From Curtobacterium sp. 9128 (GTDB lineage Bacteria; Actinomycetota; Actinomycetes; Actinomycetales; Microbacteriaceae), in assembly GCF_007673775.1 (NCBI RefSeq), contig NZ_VEAF01000004.1, positions 249,451 to 313,450 on the forward strand: DNA of 64,000 nt, in the 5' to 3' direction. Below the pieces are notes generated by a model. The model was not told the origin of the DNA. It saw nothing but the letters and a program-made list of their open reading frames with translations, and did not search any database. The translations under genes and the position numbers were made by a program. Below, in pieces: positions 61,694 to 64,000 of this stretch (positions are counted from its first letter, which is position 1; each line of letters starts with the position of its first letter).

Positions 61694-62365
61694 TCAGCGG
61701 GCGTCGCGCAACCGGTCGAGCACCAGGTCCGCCAGCTGCACGAGCCCGCGGATCTGGTCGTCGTCGCGGTCGATCCAGCGGCACTTCGGTTCGTCCGCGA
61801 CGGGCACGAAGTCGTCGTGCTCCTCCCAGACGAACAGCGTGCGCTCGGCGCCGAGGACGTACTGCTGCCACCAGACCTGCCGCAGGTAGTGGCGGGGGAC
61901 GCGCTTCCAGCCGGACGAAGTCGTCTTGATCTCGGCGAGCAGGAGGCGGCCGTCGCGGTCGTGTCCGACGCCGTCCGGGGTCGCCAGGTGGGCGCGGTTC
62001 GCGCTCGCGTGGAACAGGTGCGCCGACGGCTGGATGCCGTGCGTCGCGGCCACCCACGCGGCGATCACGGGCTCGCGCTCCTTGCCGTGCTCGGTGTAGA
62101 CGTTGCCGGAGAACCGGGAGCCGTAGCGCTTGTCGAGCACGACGGCCTCGACGGCGCGCAGCGAGGCGAGCCGGGCGACGTCGGTCGCCGTGATCCCGGC
62201 GGCGCGGGCGCGGAGCCACGCGACGCGGTCCGAGGAGTGGGCGACGATCCGCTCGGTGTGGCCGCGCAGGGTCGTGAAGGTGTCGTGCGCGCGGGTGACG
62301 GACGCGTCGGAGGCGAGTTCGGCCTCCAGGCCGTCGCCCCACAGGGTGGGCTGCACGATCGTCAC
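61694..62365 (-). CDS. YqaJ-like (lambda exonuclease-fold) nuclease
   Basis: 223 aa. YqaJ viral recombinase core: SGNVYTEHGKEREPVIAAWV, DGVGHDRDGRLLLAEIKTTSSGWKR (metal-binding Asp, Glu-x-Lys) and YLRQVWWQQYVLGA. Likely a 5'-3' DNA exonuclease. In phages it pairs with a RecT annealase, which is absent here, and surrounding genes are chromosomal, so it looks domesticated. GTG 62365; GACAAT 6 nt upstream. Confidence 0.82.
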   Translation of the reverse strand: MTIVQPTLWGDGLEAELASDASVTRAHDTFTTLRGHTERIVAHSSDRVAWLRARAAGITATDVARLASLRAVEAVVLDKRYGSRFSGNVYTEHGKEREPVIAAWVAATHGIQPSAHLFHASANRAHLATPDGVGHDRDGRLLLAEIKTTSSGWKRVPRHYLRQVWWQQYVLGAERTLFVWEEHDDFVPVADEPKCRWIDRDDDQIRGLVQLADLVLDRLRDAR

Positions 62366-62468
62366 CCGACGATTGTCCACCCGCGCACCGACGGTGGCGA
62401 ACCGGCGCACCGTCGGTGGCCGACCGCGCACCGTGCCGGTGCCTGCTGGACGACGGGTCTGCGCCCGC

Positions 62469-63680
62469 TCAGGAGACGAGTTCGCGACCCTCGGCGAACG
62501 CGACGAGCTCGTCGACGCCGGCGGGGGAGAGCGCGTAGCCGATGGCCAGTGCCGCCGCGCCCTGGAGCGCCGCGATGCCGCCGGCACGGGACGGCGCGAT
62601 GACGAGGTGTTCGGTGGCGAGCGGCATCGACCGCGAGTAGACGACCTCGCGCACGCCGGCCAGCAGGTGTTCGCCCGCCTGCGTGACGGACCCGCCGAGG
62701 ACGATCACCGAGGGGTTCATCAGCGACACGCAGGTGGCCAGGACCTCGCCGATGTCGCGCCCGGCCTGGCGGACGGCACCGATCGCGTCGATGTCGGAGC
62801 GGGTGACGAGGTCGATCACGTCCGCGCTCGAGTGGACGTCGTGACCGCGCTCGCGGAGCGCCCTGGCGATGGCGGGACCGGACGCGACGGCCTCGAGGCA
62901 GCCGGTGTTCCCGCAGTGGCAGGGCATGTCGCCTGCCCTGGAGACCCGGACGTGCCCGATGTCCCCAGCGGTGCCCTGGGCACCCCGCTGCAGGCGTCCG
63001 TCGGAGACGATGCCGGAGCCGATGCCGGTCGCCACCTTGACGAAGAGCAGGTGGTCGACGTCCGGCCAGCCGTGCTCCCGTTCGCCGAGGGCCGCGATGT
63101 TCACGTCGTTGTCGAGCAGCACGTGCGCGGCGATGTGCTGCCGGAGCCACCCGGGGACGTCGAAGCCGTCCCACCCGGGCATGATCGGCGGGTTCGCCGG
63201 ACGGCCGGTGGAGAACTCGACGGGTCCCGGAACGCCGATGCCGATCGCGATGACGTCCCGCCGGCTGCGGCCGACCTCGTCGAGGAGTTCGTCGATCGCC
63301 TGCACGAGCCACGTGAGCGTGGGGACCGGGCCCGCGGCGATGTCGATCCGCGCCTCGCGGGTGGCCAGCGGCGCTGCCACGAGGTCCGTCACGGCGACCC
63401 GGCCGTGGGACGCGCCGAGGTCGGCGGCGATGACGAGCCGCGAGGTCGACCGGAGCGCGACCTGTGCCGGCGGACGCCCACCCGTGGACGCCGCCGTCTC
63501 GACGGGTCCGACGAGTCCGACGTCGGTGAGGGCGTCCAAGCGCACGCCGATGGTGGAGCGTGCTGCCCCCGTCAGTGCGGCGAGCTCGGCCCGGGTCCGC
63601 GGGACACCGTCGCGGAGGATCTGGAAGAGCTCGCTCGTCCCGACCGGAGGCGACGCTGCCGTCCGAGTCAAGTCGACCAT
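62469..63680 (-). CDS. ROK family transcriptional repressor
   Basis: 403 aa. N-terminal winged HTH (about 15-65, RTRAELAALTGAARSTIGVRLDALTDVGLV) fused to a ROK sugar-kinase-like domain with the Zn motif CHCGNTGCLEA and IGIGVPGPV. The phosphate loop DLGASHGRVAV is present but kinase activity is not expected. Divergent from a sugar isomerase-like gene, which it presumably regulates. ATG 63680. Confidence 0.9.
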   Translation of the reverse strand: MVDLTRTAASPPVGTSELFQILRDGVPRTRAELAALTGAARSTIGVRLDALTDVGLVGPVETAASTGGRPPAQVALRSTSRLVIAADLGASHGRVAVTDLVAAPLATREARIDIAAGPVPTLTWLVQAIDELLDEVGRSRRDVIAIGIGVPGPVEFSTGRPANPPIMPGWDGFDVPGWLRQHIAAHVLLDNDVNIAALGEREHGWPDVDHLLFVKVATGIGSGIVSDGRLQRGAQGTAGDIGHVRVSRAGDMPCHCGNTGCLEAVASGPAIARALRERGHDVHSSADVIDLVTRSDIDAIGAVRQAGRDIGEVLATCVSLMNPSVIVLGGSVTQAGEHLLAGVREVVYSRSMPLATEHLVIAPSRAGGIAALQGAAALAIGYALSPAGVDELVAFAEGRELVS

Positions 63681-63739
63681 GCGGGGAGTGAACCACACAT
63701 CGAACCGGGCACGCAATGAAGATCGTCGAAGTTCTGCGG

Positions 63740-63776
63740 ACTTCTGCTTGACCGCCGACAGAAGTGCTCGTAGTGT
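63740..63776 (+). promoter_or_regulatory. Promoter with inverted repeat for the isomerase-like gene
   Basis: TTGACC (63748-63753), 17-nt spacer, TAGTGT (63771-63776). The arms ACTTCTG (63740-63746) and CAGAAGT (63759-63765) bracket the -35; a plausible ROK operator. Confidence 0.55.
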
Positions 63777-63821
63777 GACGCTCGGTCACTGACGACCGCA
63801 GTCTCGATGAGGAGAACACAG

Positions 63822-64000
63822 GTGACACAACCGCTTTCGGTCCAGCTCTACACGGTCCGCGACGCACTCGGAGCCGATCTGCCCGGCACCCTGCAGCGCA
63901 TCGCCGGCATCGGCTTCACGAAGGTCGAGCTCTTCGGCTACGTGGACCGCGCCGACGAGTACGCGGCCGCACTCACCGAGGCCGGACTCGAAGCCCCGAG
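63822..64000 (+). CDS. Sugar phosphate isomerase/epimerase-like TIM barrel, 3'-truncated
   Basis: Only the first 59 residues are in the window: VTQPLSVQLYTVRDALGADL, then IAGIGFTKVELFGYVDRADEYAAAL. This is the usual beginning of xylose isomerase-like TIM-barrel sugar epimerases. GTG 63822 follows GAGGAGAA. Divergent ROK regulator supports a sugar-catabolic role; the specific reaction cannot be told. Confidence 0.8.
   Translation, partial: MTQPLSVQLYTVRDALGADLPGTLQRIAGIGFTKVELFGYVDRADEYAAALTEAGLEAP

Noticed and set aside
61694-62365. Prophage remnant
   Set aside because: One YqaJ gene alone, flanked by core genes and ordinary GC content; no integrase, structural genes or attachment sites.

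Overview
The window is 64 kb of GC-rich (roughly 70%) chromosome from an actinobacterium, most likely a member of the Microbacteriaceae and perhaps Curtobacterium-like. The support is the codon bias, frequent GTG and TTG starts, many leaderless genes with a TANNNT box 5-8 nt before the start codon, a menaquinone plus System II cytochrome c gene set, the order hadA-hadB-murB-tRNA-Trp-secE-nusG-rplK-rplA, a bS22 ribosomal protein gene and a BldC-like protein. The genus is an inference. There is no rRNA, CRISPR array, insertion sequence, prophage or obvious biosynthetic cluster. Almost everything is vertically inherited core or near-core chromosome.

Layout. 1-1.7 kb: end of a riboflavin operon (ribE fragment, ribB, ribH). 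1.9-2.7 kb: a small membrane protein and a TetR regulator. 2.8-9.2 kb: a sugar regulon, with a leftward ABC importer (binding lipoprotein and two permeases) divergent from an unusual Gfo/Idh dehydrogenase::aldo-keto reductase fusion and a LacI regulator; two near-identical palindromes sit just downstream of the two facing promoters. 9.4-13.2 kb: a QacA-like exporter with two palindromes in its promoter, a SoxR-box-like promoter before a flavin reductase gene that lacks a normal start codon, superoxide dismutase and a TetR regulator. 13.3-25.5 kb: PfkB kinase, serine hydrolase, photolyase, MarR, an orphan winged-helix protein preceded by a possible leaderless Cys-rich leader ORF, upp, tadA, a cation efflux protein, proC, TrkA/TrkH potassium uptake, an ArsR-like regulator and a BldC-like regulator. 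25.6-29.9 kb: bS22, glutaredoxin, Dabb protein, a short archaeal-type AspRS, and a MerR/SulP divergent pair sharing a perfect 30-bp palindrome.

29.9-47.9 kb is a respiratory region. A phosphatase, a TlpA-like lipoprotein, CcdA, ResB and CcsB (cytochrome c maturation) precede menC, menB, menE, menA, menD, menF, menG, a polyprenyl diphosphate synthase (menaquinone and its side chain) and an FprA-type ferredoxin reductase. 47.9-54.5 kb holds an acyltransferase-like membrane protein, cardiolipin synthase, YajQ, an inositol-phosphatase-family enzyme, a secreted M23 peptidase, and tRNA-Tyr, tRNA-Thr and tRNA-Met. 54.6-61 kb is the conserved hadAB-murB / aspC / tRNA-Trp-secE-nusG / rplK-rplA block. 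61-64 kb has a Pr6Pr membrane protein, a YqaJ-type nuclease, and a ROK repressor divergent from a truncated sugar isomerase-like gene.

The least ordinary material is non-coding. Several long intergenic spaces, mostly between convergent genes, are filled with palindromic or tandem repeats (10.97-11.26, 34.74-35.37, 42.77-43.17, 53.9-54.07, 61.59-61.69 kb), and a family of GGAGGC...GCCTCC hairpins recurs at gene ends. No clearly new multi-gene system is visible. The best candidates for follow-up are the fused dehydrogenase sugar regulon, the SoxR-box/flavin reductase/SOD unit, the leaderless Cys-rich leader ORF and the repeat arrays.
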